A stretch of DNA of 64,000 bases from Paraburkholderia adhaesiva (GTDB taxonomy: Bacteria; Pseudomonadota; Gammaproteobacteria; Burkholderiales; Burkholderiaceae), in the NCBI RefSeq assembly GCF_021390575.1, contig NZ_JAJEJQ010000001.1:1464501-1528500 (forward strand). Direction: 5' to 3'. The notes below the pieces were generated by a model. That model was not told the DNA's origin. It made no database searches and saw only the letters and a program-made list of their open reading frames with translations. Made by a program: the position numbers and the translations under genes. Below are positions 7,813 through 20,264 of this stretch, piece after piece. Position 1 is the stretch's first letter. Each line of letters starts with the position of its first letter.

Positions 7813-9189
7813 GTGGCAAAGTTCAAGACGCTGTACATCTGCACCGAGTGCGGAGGGCAGGCGCCCAAATGGCAGGGGCAATGCCCCGCGTGCGGCGCGT
7901 GGAACACGTTGGTGGAGAGCGTCGCCGAAACGGCGGGCAACAACCGCTTCCAGTCGCTCGCGAAGAGCGCGCCGGTGCGGCGTCTCGCCGAGATCGAGGC
8001 GTCCGATGTGCCGCGCTTCACGACCGGCGTCGGCGAATTCGACCGCGTGCTGGGCGGCGGGCTCGTGGCTGGCGGCGTGGTGCTGATCGGCGGCGATCCG
8101 GGCATTGGTAAGTCGACGTTGCTGCTGCAATCGCTTGCGGAGATTGCGGCCGAACGCCGCGCGCTCTACGTGAGCGGCGAAGAATCGGCGGCGCAGATCG
8201 CGTTGCGTGCGCAACGGCTCGCGCTGCTCGATCCCGGTTCGAAGGCGAGCGAGCTTCAGCTACTCGCCGAAATCCAGCTCGAAAAAATTCAGGCGACGAT
8301 CGAGGCCGAAAAACCCGATGTCGCGGTGATCGACTCGATTCAGACCATTTACTCCGAGGCGCTGACTTCCGCGCCTGGCTCGGTCGCGCAGGTGCGCGAA
8401 TGCGCGGCGCAGCTCACGCGCATCGCGAAGCAGTCCGGCACGGCGATCATCATGGTGGGCCACGTCACGAAAGAGGGCAACCTCGCGGGGCCCCGTGTGC
8501 TGGAGCACATCGTCGATACGGTGCTCTACTTCGAAGGCGACACGCATTCGTCGTTCCGACTCGTGCGCGCGTTCAAGAACCGCTTCGGCGCGGTCAACGA
8601 ACTCGGCGTGTTCGCGATGACCGACAGGGGCTTGCGCGGCGTCGCCAATCCGTCGGCGCTATTTCTTTCGCAGCACGAGCAGAGCGTGCCGGGTTCGTGC
8701 GTGCTCGTGACCCAGGAGGGTTCGCGCCCGCTGCTGGTCGAGGTGCAGGCGCTCGTCGATACCGCGCAGGTGCCCAATCCGCGGCGCCTCGCAGTCGGCC
8801 TCGAGCAGAACCGGCTTGCGTTGCTGCTCGCGGTGCTGCACCGGCACGCGGGCGTCGCGTGCTTCGATCAGGACGTGTTCCTGAACGCCGTGGGCGGCGT
8901 CAAGATCACCGAACCGGCCGCAGACCTCGCCGTGTTGCTCGCCATTCACTCGTCGATGCGTAACAAGGCGTTGCCGAAGGGCCTGATCGTTTTCGGCGAA
9001 GTGGGCCTTGCGGGCGAGATCCGGCCCTCGCCACGCGGTCAGGAGCGTTTGAAGGAAGCGGCGAAGCTGGGCTTTTCATGTGCGCTGATTCCGCGCGCCA
9101 ATGCGCCGAAACAGCCGATCGACGGTTTGCAGGTGATTGCCGTCGAGCGGATCGAAGAGGCTATCGACAAGGTCCGCACGTTTGAGTGA
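7813..9189 (+). CDS. radA: DNA repair protein RadA
   Basis: RecA-like ATPase (458 residues) that promotes branch migration during recombinational repair. Order of domains: a zinc finger with C10, C13, C24 and C27 (CTECGGQAPKWQGQCPAC); a RecA core with Walker A GGDPGIGKST around K100; the RadA-specific KNRFG motif (AFKNRFGAVNE); and a C-terminal Lon-protease-like domain without protease function. The start codon is GTG, three bases after the alr stop. The reading begins with MAKFKTLYICTECGG, typical of the family. The weak ribosome site suggests re-initiation from alr translation. Confidence 0.96.
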   Translation: MAKFKTLYICTECGGQAPKWQGQCPACGAWNTLVESVAETAGNNRFQSLAKSAPVRRLAEIEASDVPRFTTGVGEFDRVLGGGLVAGGVVLIGGDPGIGKSTLLLQSLAEIAAERRALYVSGEESAAQIALRAQRLALLDPGSKASELQLLAEIQLEKIQATIEAEKPDVAVIDSIQTIYSEALTSAPGSVAQVRECAAQLTRIAKQSGTAIIMVGHVTKEGNLAGPRVLEHIVDTVLYFEGDTHSSFRLVRAFKNRFGAVNELGVFAMTDRGLRGVANPSALFLSQHEQSVPGSCVLVTQEGSRPLLVEVQALVDTAQVPNPRRLAVGLEQNRLALLLAVLHRHAGVACFDQDVFLNAVGGVKITEPAADLAVLLAIHSSMRNKALPKGLIVFGEVGLAGEIRPSPRGQERLKEAAKLGFSCALIPRANAPKQPIDGLQVIAVERIEEAIDKVRTFE

Positions 9190-9338
9190 GCGAACGGCCT
9201 CGCGCGCTGTACTGTCGCGTAATCATTAGTAACAACCCTCGTACAGACTGTAACCTGGGTTTTCTGCGAATTCCCTATCCTTGGCCGCATGTTCAACCCG
9301 CGTCCAGCGGAAGGGATAGCGTCTTGAGACAGACTGAG

Positions 9339-9587
9339 ATGTCCATCGGCGATCGTTCGATCGTCGTACGCGGCTGCCGGGTATCGGAGCCGCTCATGCA
9401 GCCTTGGGGCAGCAGTTGCCGAATCGTCGAGTGGATCGACAGCGACGGGTGCATCTCGCGCCGCGTGGTGGCCGGGAACGTGACGGCGGCACAGGTGCGC
9501 AGCACCATCTCGCATCACGTGGAAGGGCGCAAGCACTTCCTCTATGACGATGAGCGCTTGCCACGGCAAACGCTCCCGCGTCGATAG
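9339..9587 (+). CDS. DUF2866-type small protein
   Basis: Protein of 82 residues that I recognise as the DUF2866 type known from Burkholderia and relatives; its function is unknown. The conserved portion reads RGCRVSEP, then WGSSCRIVEWIDSDGCISRRVVAGN, then a C-terminal EGRKHFLYDDE. I took the ATG at 9339 because the family resemblance begins there; the frame is open upstream to the radA stop, but those residues look unlike protein. It has no transmembrane segment or signal peptide. It lies about 150 nt past radA and ends in a strong bidirectional terminator. Confidence 0.72.
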   Translation: MSIGDRSIVVRGCRVSEPLMQPWGSSCRIVEWIDSDGCISRRVVAGNVTAAQVRSTISHHVEGRKHFLYDDERLPRQTLPRR

Positions 9588-9593
9588 CCAGTG

Positions 9594-9623
9594 AAAAAAT
9601 GGGCGCCTCGGGCGCCCATTTTT
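9594..9623. terminator. Bidirectional intrinsic terminator
   Basis: A 7-bp GC stem (9601-9607 with 9611-9617, loop TCG) is flanked by a run of A and T on its left and T and A on its right, extending the pairing and giving a U-run on either strand. It lies between the convergent DUF2866 gene and the CoA-transferase gene and can serve both. Confidence 0.85.
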
Positions 9624-9675
9624 GTTTGTGCATTGCCTGTGCCGCGGCTGAGCGTGATTTGCATCACGCGACGGC

Positions 9676-10881
9676 TCAACCCCAGGGCCCGTACGTAAAT
9701 GGCTTGTTGCCATCGCCACCAAACGCGCCGGTTTGCGGAGTCGTGGCGGATGTGGCTTGTGCTGGTGCTGCTGCTGCTGCTGTCTGCGTCACGACGCCTT
9801 GCGCCGGCTGCTCGTCTGTCTGAGCTGCGTCGGATGCTTCGAGCATCTGCTGCAGAACTTCCGGGTTGAAAAGCGGGTGTTGTGCCGCCTCGCCGGGCGT
9901 GAGCACTGGCGTTGCGCAGCAGTCGATGGGTTCGAGCCGGTCGATCCAGGTTTGCAGCGGCTCGGAAGCGATGACCGCCGCCAGTTCACGAGTGAGCGCG
10001 GCGGCATCCGCACCGCCGATCGCCTGACCGAGGCTCCAGTGCCGCTCGGCCCAATCATCGCGACCGAGCGCCTTGCAGAGCGCCTGCCAGAACTTCAACT
10101 CCAGCGCGCCGACGGCGAGCCAGCGGCCGTCCTGTGTGCGATACAGGTTGTAGCAGGGCACGCCGCCGTTGAGCAGGCCGCCGCCGGGCTGGTTGGCCGC
10201 CTCGTCGTCATTGGCGAGCGCAACCTGTGCGACCACGTTGTGCGCGTAGGTGGCGTGCGCCATCGAAACGTCGATGAAGCGGCCACCGCCTCCGCGCGCG
10301 ACATACCAGAGCGCGGCGAGGATCTGCGTCACCGCGGAGAGCGCGCCGCCGAGCAGGTCCGCGATCTGGAAGTTCGGCAGCACGGGCGTACCGTCGCGTG
10401 CCACGAGCTGGTCGAGGACGCCCGAATAGCCAATGTAGTTCAGGTCGTGTCCGGCGCGATCCGCGAATGGCCCTTCCGCGCCGTAGCCGCTGATGGCGCA
10501 GTAGACGAGCCGGGGATTGATGGTGCGTAGCTTTTCGTAGCCCACGCCGAGCCGCGTCATCACACCGGGACGGTAGCTCTCGACGATCACGTCGGCCTCG
10601 CGCGCGAGCGCACACAGGACATTGCGCCCGCTCTCCGACTTCAGGTCGATCCGCGTTTCGCGTTTGCCGCGATTGACGAGGCGGTAGAACGCGCCGGGCC
10701 GTGTGGCGACTTCATCGGCGGAACTCTGCATCATCACGCGGGTGGCGTCGCCTGTGCCCGGGGGCTCGATCTTCAGCACGTCGGCGCCCATTTCCGCGAG
10801 GCGCAACGTGGCGACCGGCCCGGGTAGAAGCATGGTCAGATCAAGGACGCGTAGGCCTTGCAATGCAGCGGGTGACGGCAC
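9676..10881 (-). CDS. CaiB/BaiF-type CoA enzyme, alpha-methylacyl-CoA racemase-like
   Basis: Type III CoA-transferase-fold protein (401 residues). Family start: GLRVLDLTMLLPGPVATLRLAEMGADVLKIEPP. The residues H145 and D146 (RAGHDLNYIGYSG), D175 (FQIADLLGG) and E261 (ALELKFWQ) sit at the spacing of the His, Asp and Glu catalytic residues of alpha-methylacyl-CoA racemases, so epimerisation of 2-methyl-branched acyl-CoA is more likely than CoA transfer. Substrate unknown. The start is GTG with a perfect AAGGAG six bases upstream. The last 50 or so residues form an Ala/Gln/Thr-rich tail encoded partly by a short GCT repeat (9767-9781) and are not part of the fold. It follows the ABC-F gene by 56 nt on the same strand. 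Confidence 0.88.
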   Translation of the reverse strand: MPSPAALQGLRVLDLTMLLPGPVATLRLAEMGADVLKIEPPGTGDATRVMMQSSADEVATRPGAFYRLVNRGKRETRIDLKSESGRNVLCALAREADVIVESYRPGVMTRLGVGYEKLRTINPRLVYCAISGYGAEGPFADRAGHDLNYIGYSGVLDQLVARDGTPVLPNFQIADLLGGALSAVTQILAALWYVARGGGGRFIDVSMAHATYAHNVVAQVALANDDEAANQPGGGLLNGGVPCYNLYRTQDGRWLAVGALELKFWQALCKALGRDDWAERHWSLGQAIGGADAAALTRELAAVIASEPLQTWIDRLEPIDCCATPVLTPGEAAQHPLFNPEVLQQMLEASDAAQTDEQPAQGVVTQTAAAAAPAQATSATTPQTGAFGGDGNKPFTYGPWG

Positions 10882-10937
10882 TCGTATCTCCTTTGCTTCA
10901 TGCAGCGCGCGTGATGCGCGTCGTATGCGTTGCGCGG

Positions 10938-12875
<1,938 letters not shown>

Positions 12876-13002
12876 AGCAGGGCCAGCGAGGAAAAAACGC
12901 TATTTTACCTGGGTGGCCTGTGTGCCGGCATTCGCCGTTCGGCCAGGGTGCGTCGCGCGGCGTTTCTCACGTAGACTGGTGCTTTCCACGGGGAGAGCAC
13001 AG

Positions 13003-13491
13003 GTGACCAAGTCCATTTATTCGTTTTCGGCTGAGCCGCTTGGCACAGGCAGTCCGGTGAGCCTCGAACGCTATGCCGGCAAGGTGCTGCTTGTCGTGAA
13101 CACGGCGAGCGAGTGCGGGTTCACGCCACAGTACGCAGGGTTGCAGAAGCTCTACGACGATTACGCCACGCGTGGACTCGAGGTGCTCGGCTTTCCATGC
13201 AACCAGTTCGGCAAACAGGAACCGGGCGACGCGTCGCAGATCGGTGGTTTTTGCGAGAAGAATTTTGGCGTCACGTTTCCGATGTTCAACAAGATCGACG
13301 TGAAGGGGGCGGACGCCCATCCGCTCTATCGCTGGCTTACCGAAGAGGCGCCAGGCATCCTTGGGCTCGCGGCGATCAAGTGGAACTTCACGAAGTTTCT
13401 CGTCGACCGCGACGGCAACGTGGTGAAGCGCTACGCACCAGCCACGAAGCCCGAAGCCATTGCTGCGGACATCGAAAAGTTGCTCGGATAA
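13003..13491 (+). CDS. Glutathione peroxidase family protein (cysteine type)
   Basis: Thiol peroxidase (162 residues) reducing hydroperoxides. The catalytic tetrad is visible: C38 (NTASECGFTPQY), Q72 (NQFGKQEPG), W128 and N129 (IKWNFTKFLVDRDG). The catalytic residue is Cys, not selenocysteine. A further cysteine, C84 in FCEKNFGVTFPMF, is placed like the resolving Cys of thioredoxin-dependent members, so thioredoxin may be the true reductant. The start is a GTG behind GGGGAG (12990-12995, 7-nt spacing); an ATG about 140 nt upstream would add residues unlike the family. No signal peptide, so cytosolic. It converges with the cardiolipin synthase gene, with six bases between the stops. Confidence 0.94.
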   Translation: MTKSIYSFSAEPLGTGSPVSLERYAGKVLLVVNTASECGFTPQYAGLQKLYDDYATRGLEVLGFPCNQFGKQEPGDASQIGGFCEKNFGVTFPMFNKIDVKGADAHPLYRWLTEEAPGILGLAAIKWNFTKFLVDRDGNVVKRYAPATKPEAIAADIEKLLG

Positions 13492-13497
13492 GGCACG

Positions 13498-14937
13498 CTA
13501 GAGGATAGGGGCGAAGAGGCGGGCGACGCGCATCGCGACCTTGCGCCAGGCGTGCGAGTCACGGTATTCGCTGCGATCGATCTCGACTGATTGCGCGAAA
13601 TCGCGCAGAAGCATGGATTCGACTTCGCCTGCGAAGCCGCGGTGCACCGTGAGCACCATGATTTCGAAGTTCAGGCGGAACGAGCGGTTGTCGAGGTTCG
13701 CGCTACCGATAGCTGCGGCTACGTCGTCGATCAGCACGACCTTCTGGTGCAGGAAGCCCGGCTGGTAGCGGAAGATGCGAATGCCCGCGCGGATCGCATC
13801 GAATGCATACAGTGTCGAGGCCTCGAACACGACGTAGTGATCACGGCGCGCCGGAATCATGATGCGTACGTCCACGCCACGTAGCACCGCGAGGCGCAGC
13901 GCCGAGAAAACCGCTTCGTCGGGCACGAGATAGGGCGTTGTGATCCACAGGCGACGCCGCGCGGCGTTGATCGCCTCGACGAAGAAGAGCGAACACGTCT
14001 CCTGGCGGTCCGCGGGGCCGGTCGGCATCGCGAGGCAGAACATGTTGTCGTCGCGTGGCGCGACCTGCGGCGGCTCGCAGCCAGGCAGTTCCTGGGTCGC
14101 CCAGTACCAGTCCTCGGTGAACGCGAACTGGATGTTTGCGACCACCGGCCCGCGCACTTCGATGTGCGTGTCGCGCCATGGCGAGAGCGGTGGTTTTGCG
14201 CCGAGATATTCGACGCCCACGTTGTGGCCACCTACGAACGCGCACTCGCCATCGACGACGACGATCTTTCGGTGATTGCGGAAATTGAGCTGGAAGCGGT
14301 TGACGAAGCGGCGCGTCGTCGAGAACGGGTGCACCACCACGCCGCCTTCCTGCAGTTCTTCGACGTAGCTGGCGGGCAGATCGAAGGAGCCGATGCTGTC
14401 GTAGAGGAAGAACGCGCGCACGCCGCGCGCCACGCACTGGATGAGTGTGTCCTTCAGCAGGTCGCCGAGCGCGTCCGCGCGCACGATGAAAAATTGCACG
14501 ATCACGTAGTGACGCGCTTGCTCGATGGCGTCGAATATTGCCGAGAACGTCGCCTCGCCGTTCACGAGCGTGCGCACCGAATTGCCCGGCACGATTGGCA
14601 TGCCGCCTAGTTGGGCCATGGTCCGGATGACCCGCACGCCGAGTTCGTCGGCGGGCCATTCGCCTGTGGTGACGAGTTTGTCCCACTCGGGCGCGTGTGC
14701 CCGCGTGCGCAGGGTCTCGTTGCGCAGTCGCCGGGCGTCCGCGTAACCCTCGAACTTGCTGCGGCCGAGGAAGAGATAGGGGATCAGCGTGAGATAGGGC
14801 ATCGTCGCGAGCGACACGGCCCAGGCGATCGCGCCCTGCGAGGTGCGGGTATTGAGGATGGCGTGACACGCCGCCGCGAGTCCAAGGACATGGATGATCG
14901 CGAGCAGGGTGCCGAGATGTAACCAGTCGAATTGCAT
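13498..14937 (-). CDS. cls: Cardiolipin synthase (phospholipase D family)
   Basis: Inner-membrane enzyme (479 residues) condensing phosphatidylglycerol molecules to cardiolipin. Two N-terminal transmembrane segments (LGTLLAIIHVLGLAAACHAIL and AIAWAVSLATMPYLTLIPYLFLG) are followed by two HKD catalytic motifs: NHRKIVVVDGECAFVGGHN and LHQKVVLIDDVAAAIGSANLDNRS. Both motifs keep the His and Lys. The layout is that of ClsA-type enzymes with N-terminal anchors. It has no evident strong ribosome site. A 280-bp gap separates it from prmB on the same strand, so it probably has its own promoter. Confidence 0.94.
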   Translation of the reverse strand: MQFDWLHLGTLLAIIHVLGLAAACHAILNTRTSQGAIAWAVSLATMPYLTLIPYLFLGRSKFEGYADARRLRNETLRTRAHAPEWDKLVTTGEWPADELGVRVIRTMAQLGGMPIVPGNSVRTLVNGEATFSAIFDAIEQARHYVIVQFFIVRADALGDLLKDTLIQCVARGVRAFFLYDSIGSFDLPASYVEELQEGGVVVHPFSTTRRFVNRFQLNFRNHRKIVVVDGECAFVGGHNVGVEYLGAKPPLSPWRDTHIEVRGPVVANIQFAFTEDWYWATQELPGCEPPQVAPRDDNMFCLAMPTGPADRQETCSLFFVEAINAARRRLWITTPYLVPDEAVFSALRLAVLRGVDVRIMIPARRDHYVVFEASTLYAFDAIRAGIRIFRYQPGFLHQKVVLIDDVAAAIGSANLDNRSFRLNFEIMVLTVHRGFAGEVESMLLRDFAQSVEIDRSEYRDSHAWRKVAMRVARLFAPIL

Positions 14938-15217
14938 AGAGGCGCGGGACGCTTCTGGTGCCGGAAGACGTCGTAGCGCGGTTGCCGGAAAGCAACCATC
15001 TTACCTAACCCTGCCGCCTCGCGGCTATTGGTCTGGCCCCGAGGTGTGTCGAGCGTCACGTTCAGGCGCGACGGTGGGAGCCGCGGGCGGTCGCGAGGCG
15101 GTTGTGGCGCGGCTGTAAAGCGCAGCGCGGCTGACGTCTGTCGCGTGACCGGTCAGCCGTTGTTGCGCGGCCCCCGCGTGGTGCCACGACGGGGCCGTCT
15201 CTGCCCGCGAAAGCCCC
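14938..15217. other. Intergenic region between prmB and cls
   Basis: No coding evidence. It holds an inverted repeat with an 8-bp stem (15128-15135 with 15152-15159, 16-nt loop) without a T-run, which could form an RNA hairpin after prmB. The cls promoter should be here, but I cannot point to a good -10/-35 pair. Confidence 0.4.
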
Positions 15218-16114
15218 TTATACGGGCAGGTCCGCCGCCTGGATCAGGAACACCTGGTCGTCGCCGGCGCTCGTCGGGAGCCAGACGAGGTCCAGTCCGC
15301 CGAACGCTGCCTCGACGTTCTCACGCTCATTGCCGATCTCCACGACGAGTACGCCCTCGTCGGTGAGCCAGTTGCGCGCTTCCGAAAGGATGCGGCGCAC
15401 GATGTCCATGCCGTCTGCACCGCCGGCGAGGGCCATCTCCGGTTCGTGGCGGTACTCGGGAGGCAGCGCCTGCATCGAATCGGCGTTCACGTACGGCGGA
15501 TTCGTCAGGATGACGTCGTAACGGCGTTCGGGCAGCGGCGCGAACAGGTCACCTTCGAAGAGCGAGATACGTTCGTCGAGGCCGTGCTCGTGCACGTTGC
15601 GGCGAGCCACTTCGAGTGCTGGCGCCGAGAGGTCGACTGCATCGATATCGGCGTTCGGGAACGCGTGTGCCGCGAGGATCGCGAGGCTAGCCGAGCCCGT
15701 GCACAGTTCGAGTACTGCGCCGACGTGTTCCGGGTCTTCGACATACGGCTGCAGGCCGTCTTCGAGCAGTTCGCCGATGAACGAACGCGGCACGATCACG
15801 CGCTCGTCGACGTAGAAGCGCAGGCCGTGCATCCAGGCCTCGTTCGTGATGTAGGCAGCGGGCACGCGGTCGTTCACGCGGCGCTCGATTACGCCCAGCA
15901 CGGCATCGACCTCATCGGACGCGAGTCGCGCGTCGAGGAAGGGATCGAGCAGATCGAGCGGCAGGTGCAGCGTGTGCAGGATCAGGTACGCGGCCTCGTC
16001 GTAGGCATTGGTCGTGCCGTGGCCGAACGCGAGTTGCGCGCCGGTGAAGCGCGTCACCGCGTAGCGCAGCAGGTCGCGAACGGTGGAAAAAGTGGTCGAT
16101 AGAGGGTGCGTCAT
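15218..16114 (-). CDS. prmB: Ribosomal protein uL3 glutamine methyltransferase PrmB
   Basis: SAM-dependent methyltransferase (298 residues) modifying the side-chain amide of a glutamine in ribosomal protein L3. SAM motif LELCTGSASLAI (about 135-146) and catalytic NPPY at 205-208 (VILTNPPYVNADSMQALPPEYRHEPEMAL) are present. The sequence PPEYRHEPEMALAGG is typical of the PrmB/PrmC group. I favour PrmB over PrmC because of the N-terminal region (DLLRYAVTRFTGAQLAFGHGTTNAYDEAAYLILHTL). The start is the ATG with GGAG 8 nt upstream. It follows dapE by 23 nt and is probably cotranscribed with it. Confidence 0.94.
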   Translation of the reverse strand: MTHPLSTTFSTVRDLLRYAVTRFTGAQLAFGHGTTNAYDEAAYLILHTLHLPLDLLDPFLDARLASDEVDAVLGVIERRVNDRVPAAYITNEAWMHGLRFYVDERVIVPRSFIGELLEDGLQPYVEDPEHVGAVLELCTGSASLAILAAHAFPNADIDAVDLSAPALEVARRNVHEHGLDERISLFEGDLFAPLPERRYDVILTNPPYVNADSMQALPPEYRHEPEMALAGGADGMDIVRRILSEARNWLTDEGVLVVEIGNERENVEAAFGGLDLVWLPTSAGDDQVFLIQAADLPV

Positions 16115-16137
16115 GTCTGGGGCTCCGGCGGGCGTGT

Positions 16138-17400
<1,263 letters not shown>

Positions 17401-17420
17401 TCAGGCGAGGCCTGGCGTAC

Positions 17421-17785
17421 TCAAGCGAAAAGCTCCGCGTACTGCTCGGCGGAAAAACCGAGCGTCTTCACGCGGCCGTTCACGACGATCACAGGCCGCT
17501 TGATGATCGACGGCTTGTGGATCATCAGCGCGATCGCGCCCGCGGTCGTGTCGGCTTCGGCCTTGTGCACGTCGGACAGGCCGCGCCAGGTCGTGCCGCG
17601 CTTGTTGATGAGCAGATCCAGCGACACGTCCTTGAGCCAGTCCTGGACGAGCGCATTCGATACACCCGCCTTCTTGAAGTCGTGGAACTCGAACTCGACG
17701 CCGTGCTCTTCGAGCCACACGCGGGCCTTTTTCACGCTGTCGCAGTTCGGGATGCCGTAGACGACTGTCTTCGCCGCCTTCGCCA

Positions 17786-17786
<1 letters not shown>
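17421..17786 (-). CDS. ArsC/Spx-family reductase-like protein (YffB type)
   Basis: Thioredoxin-fold protein (121 residues) of the ArsC/Spx group. The single active-site cysteine is C15 in YGIPNCDSVKKARVWLEEHG; the C-terminal part KPSIIKRPVIVVNGRVKTLGFSAEQYAELF is also typical. The protein is of the YffB subgroup, whose gene also neighbours dapE in E. coli; YffB has been linked to glutathione binding rather than arsenate. No ars genes are nearby, so arsenate reduction is unlikely. Its start overlaps the dapD stop (TGATG), indicating coupling with dapD. It ends in a strong terminator. Confidence 0.9.
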
Positions 17787-18613
<827 letters not shown>

Positions 18614-18640
18614 GGTGATGGTTTCGTGTGAGTTCGGATA

Positions 18641-18669
18641 GGGAAAAGCGCTGCGGAGCGCAGCGCTTT
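18641..18669 (-). terminator. Intrinsic terminator between dapC and dapD
   Basis: An 11-bp stem, AAAGCGCTGCG with CGCAGCGCTTT (18659-18669 and 18645-18655, 3-nt loop), is followed on the minus strand by TTTTCCC. It begins a few bases after the dapC stop and ends about 30 nt before the dapD ATG. Confidence 0.7.
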
Positions 18670-18673
18670 GCGT

Positions 18674-19894
18674 TCAGGCGAGCGAGCGGCAGAAATCGAC
18701 GATGCGTTGTGCGCCCTCGATACATTCCTCGACGTCGGCGACGAGCGCCATGCGGACGAAATTCTGGCCCGGATTCGCACCGTGCGCGGTGCGGGCCAGA
18801 TAGGAGCCCGGCAGGACCGTCACATTATAGTCGGCGTAGAGGCGCTGGGCGAACGCGGTATCGGAGAGTCCGGTGCGCGAGACGTTCGCCCAGAGGTAGA
18901 ACGCGGCGTCGGGCAGACGCACGTCCAGCACCTCGGCGAGCATCGGCGTAACCGTCGAAAATTTCTGCACGTACTTCGCGCGGTTCTCGCGCACGTGTTG
19001 CTCGTCGCCCCACGCGGCGATGCTGGCGGCCTGCCAGACCGGCGACATCGCCGAACCGTGGTAGGTGCGGTAGAGGAGGAAGCGCTTGAGGATCGCCGCG
19101 TCGCCGGCGACGAAGCCCGAGCGCATGCCCGGCACATTCGATCGCTTCGAGAGACTCGACAGCATCACGAGGCGTTCGAAACCGCGTCCGAGGCGGTGCG
19201 CCGCCTCGAGCCCGCCGAGCGGCGGCGACGCTTCGTCGAAATAAATCTCGGAGTAGCACTCATCCGAGGCGATGACGAAGCCGTAGCGGTCGGACAGCGC
19301 GAAGAGCTCGCGCCAGTCGTCGAGCGTGAGCACGGCGCCCGTCGGGTTGCCCGGCGAGCAGACGTAGAGCAACTGAGTGCGCGCCCAGACATCTTCGGGC
19401 ACCTGTGAATAGTCGCAGGCGTAGTTGCGGGCCGGATCGCTGTTCACGAAGTACGGCTCGGCGCCCGCGAGCAGCGCCGCGCCCTCGTAGATCTGGTAGA
19501 ACGGGTTCGGGCAGAGTACGATCGCGCGTCTGGCCGGATCCTTTACGCCCTCAGCCGGATCCACGACCGCCTGCGCAAGCGCGAACAGCGCCTCGCGCGA
19601 GCCCGAGACCGGCAGAACTTCCGTGTTCGCATCGATGCCAGGCAGCGCGTAGCGCGCCTTGACCCAACTCGCGACGGATTCGCGCAGCGCGGGGGTGCCC
19701 GCCGTTGCGGGATAGACCGAAAGGCCGTCGAGCGAGGCGATAACGGCGTCGCGGATCAGTGCAGGCGTGGGATGTTTCGGCTCGCCGATCCCCAGGCTGA
19801 TGGGCCGCAGGCCGGCTTTCGGCGTGACGTCCTTGAAGAGGGCGCGCAGCTTTTCGAAGGGATAGGTCTGAAGGGTGTCGAGTAGCGGATTCAC
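18674..19894 (-). CDS. dapC: Succinyldiaminopimelate transaminase DapC
   Basis: Class I/II PLP aminotransferase (406 residues) converting N-succinyl-2-amino-6-ketopimelate to N-succinyl-LL-DAP. Seen: SLGIGEPKHPTPALIRDAV near residue 45, the N-anchoring CSPGNPTGAVL, ASDECYSEIYFDEASPPLG, and the PLP lysine in MLSSLSKRSNVPGMRSGF. The start is taken as a GTG (VNPLLDTLQTYPFEKLRALF), where family homology begins. The frame is open for 89 more codons upstream, including an ATG at 19978, but those residues look non-coding. Its place upstream of dapD and dapE supports the DapC assignment over a general aspartate transaminase. Confidence 0.92.
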   Translation of the reverse strand: MNPLLDTLQTYPFEKLRALFKDVTPKAGLRPISLGIGEPKHPTPALIRDAVIASLDGLSVYPATAGTPALRESVASWVKARYALPGIDANTEVLPVSGSREALFALAQAVVDPAEGVKDPARRAIVLCPNPFYQIYEGAALLAGAEPYFVNSDPARNYACDYSQVPEDVWARTQLLYVCSPGNPTGAVLTLDDWRELFALSDRYGFVIASDECYSEIYFDEASPPLGGLEAAHRLGRGFERLVMLSSLSKRSNVPGMRSGFVAGDAAILKRFLLYRTYHGSAMSPVWQAASIAAWGDEQHVRENRAKYVQKFSTVTPMLAEVLDVRLPDAAFYLWANVSRTGLSDTAFAQRLYADYNVTVLPGSYLARTAHGANPGQNFVRMALVADVEECIEGAQRIVDFCRSLA

Positions 19895-20192
19895 TTGGGC
19901 GTCGGACAGGCGAGAGCGAAAGACGGGCAGCAGGCGCACGGGGCTCGCATGCGGTGTGCCGCTGGCGCCGTTCTGCATTGGCGAAGCGCTGGCGCCAGAC
20001 GAACATGCAACGTGCACGCGCCAGGCGGCTGCGAGCGCACGATTATAGCGTGGCGGCGCAGGCGCCGCGCCGCCGTACCGCGCGTTTGCGTGGCCGGCCT
20101 GGCCCGGAGCGGTGCGGTTCGCACGTTGATGCGGCGCGTCTCTGGCAAGGAAAGCATTCAAGCGGATTCGAAGGTTTAATGAGGGAGCAGTA
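19895..20192. other. Divergent intergenic region dapC / DMT transporter
   Basis: No gene that I can support. On the minus strand a perfect TATAAT (complement of 20042-20047) could be the dapC -10, about 145 nt before its start codon, but no recognisable -35 lies 17 nt upstream. At the right end a GAGGGAG ribosome site serves the short leader frame described separately. Confidence 0.35.
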
Positions 20193-20264
20193 ATGCGGTT
20201 TTCGACTTATCAGGGGCGCATGAATTGCGACGCGAAGTGCGCGTTGTCGGGGGCCGGGCGATGA
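20193..20264 (+). CDS. Putative 23-residue leader peptide coupled to DMT transporter
   Basis: A 23-codon frame (MRFSTYQGRMNCDAKCALSG, then AGR) begins with ATG behind an excellent GAGGGAG ribosome site (20181-20187, 5-nt spacing). Its TGA overlaps the ATG of the transporter in an ATGA. It is in a different frame from the transporter, so it is not simply a longer N terminus. The transporter's own start has a much poorer ribosome site, so translation may be handed over from this frame. It contains two Cys codons. It could be a regulatory leader or only a coupling device; no homologue is known to me. Confidence 0.45.
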   Translation: MRFSTYQGRMNCDAKCALSGAGR

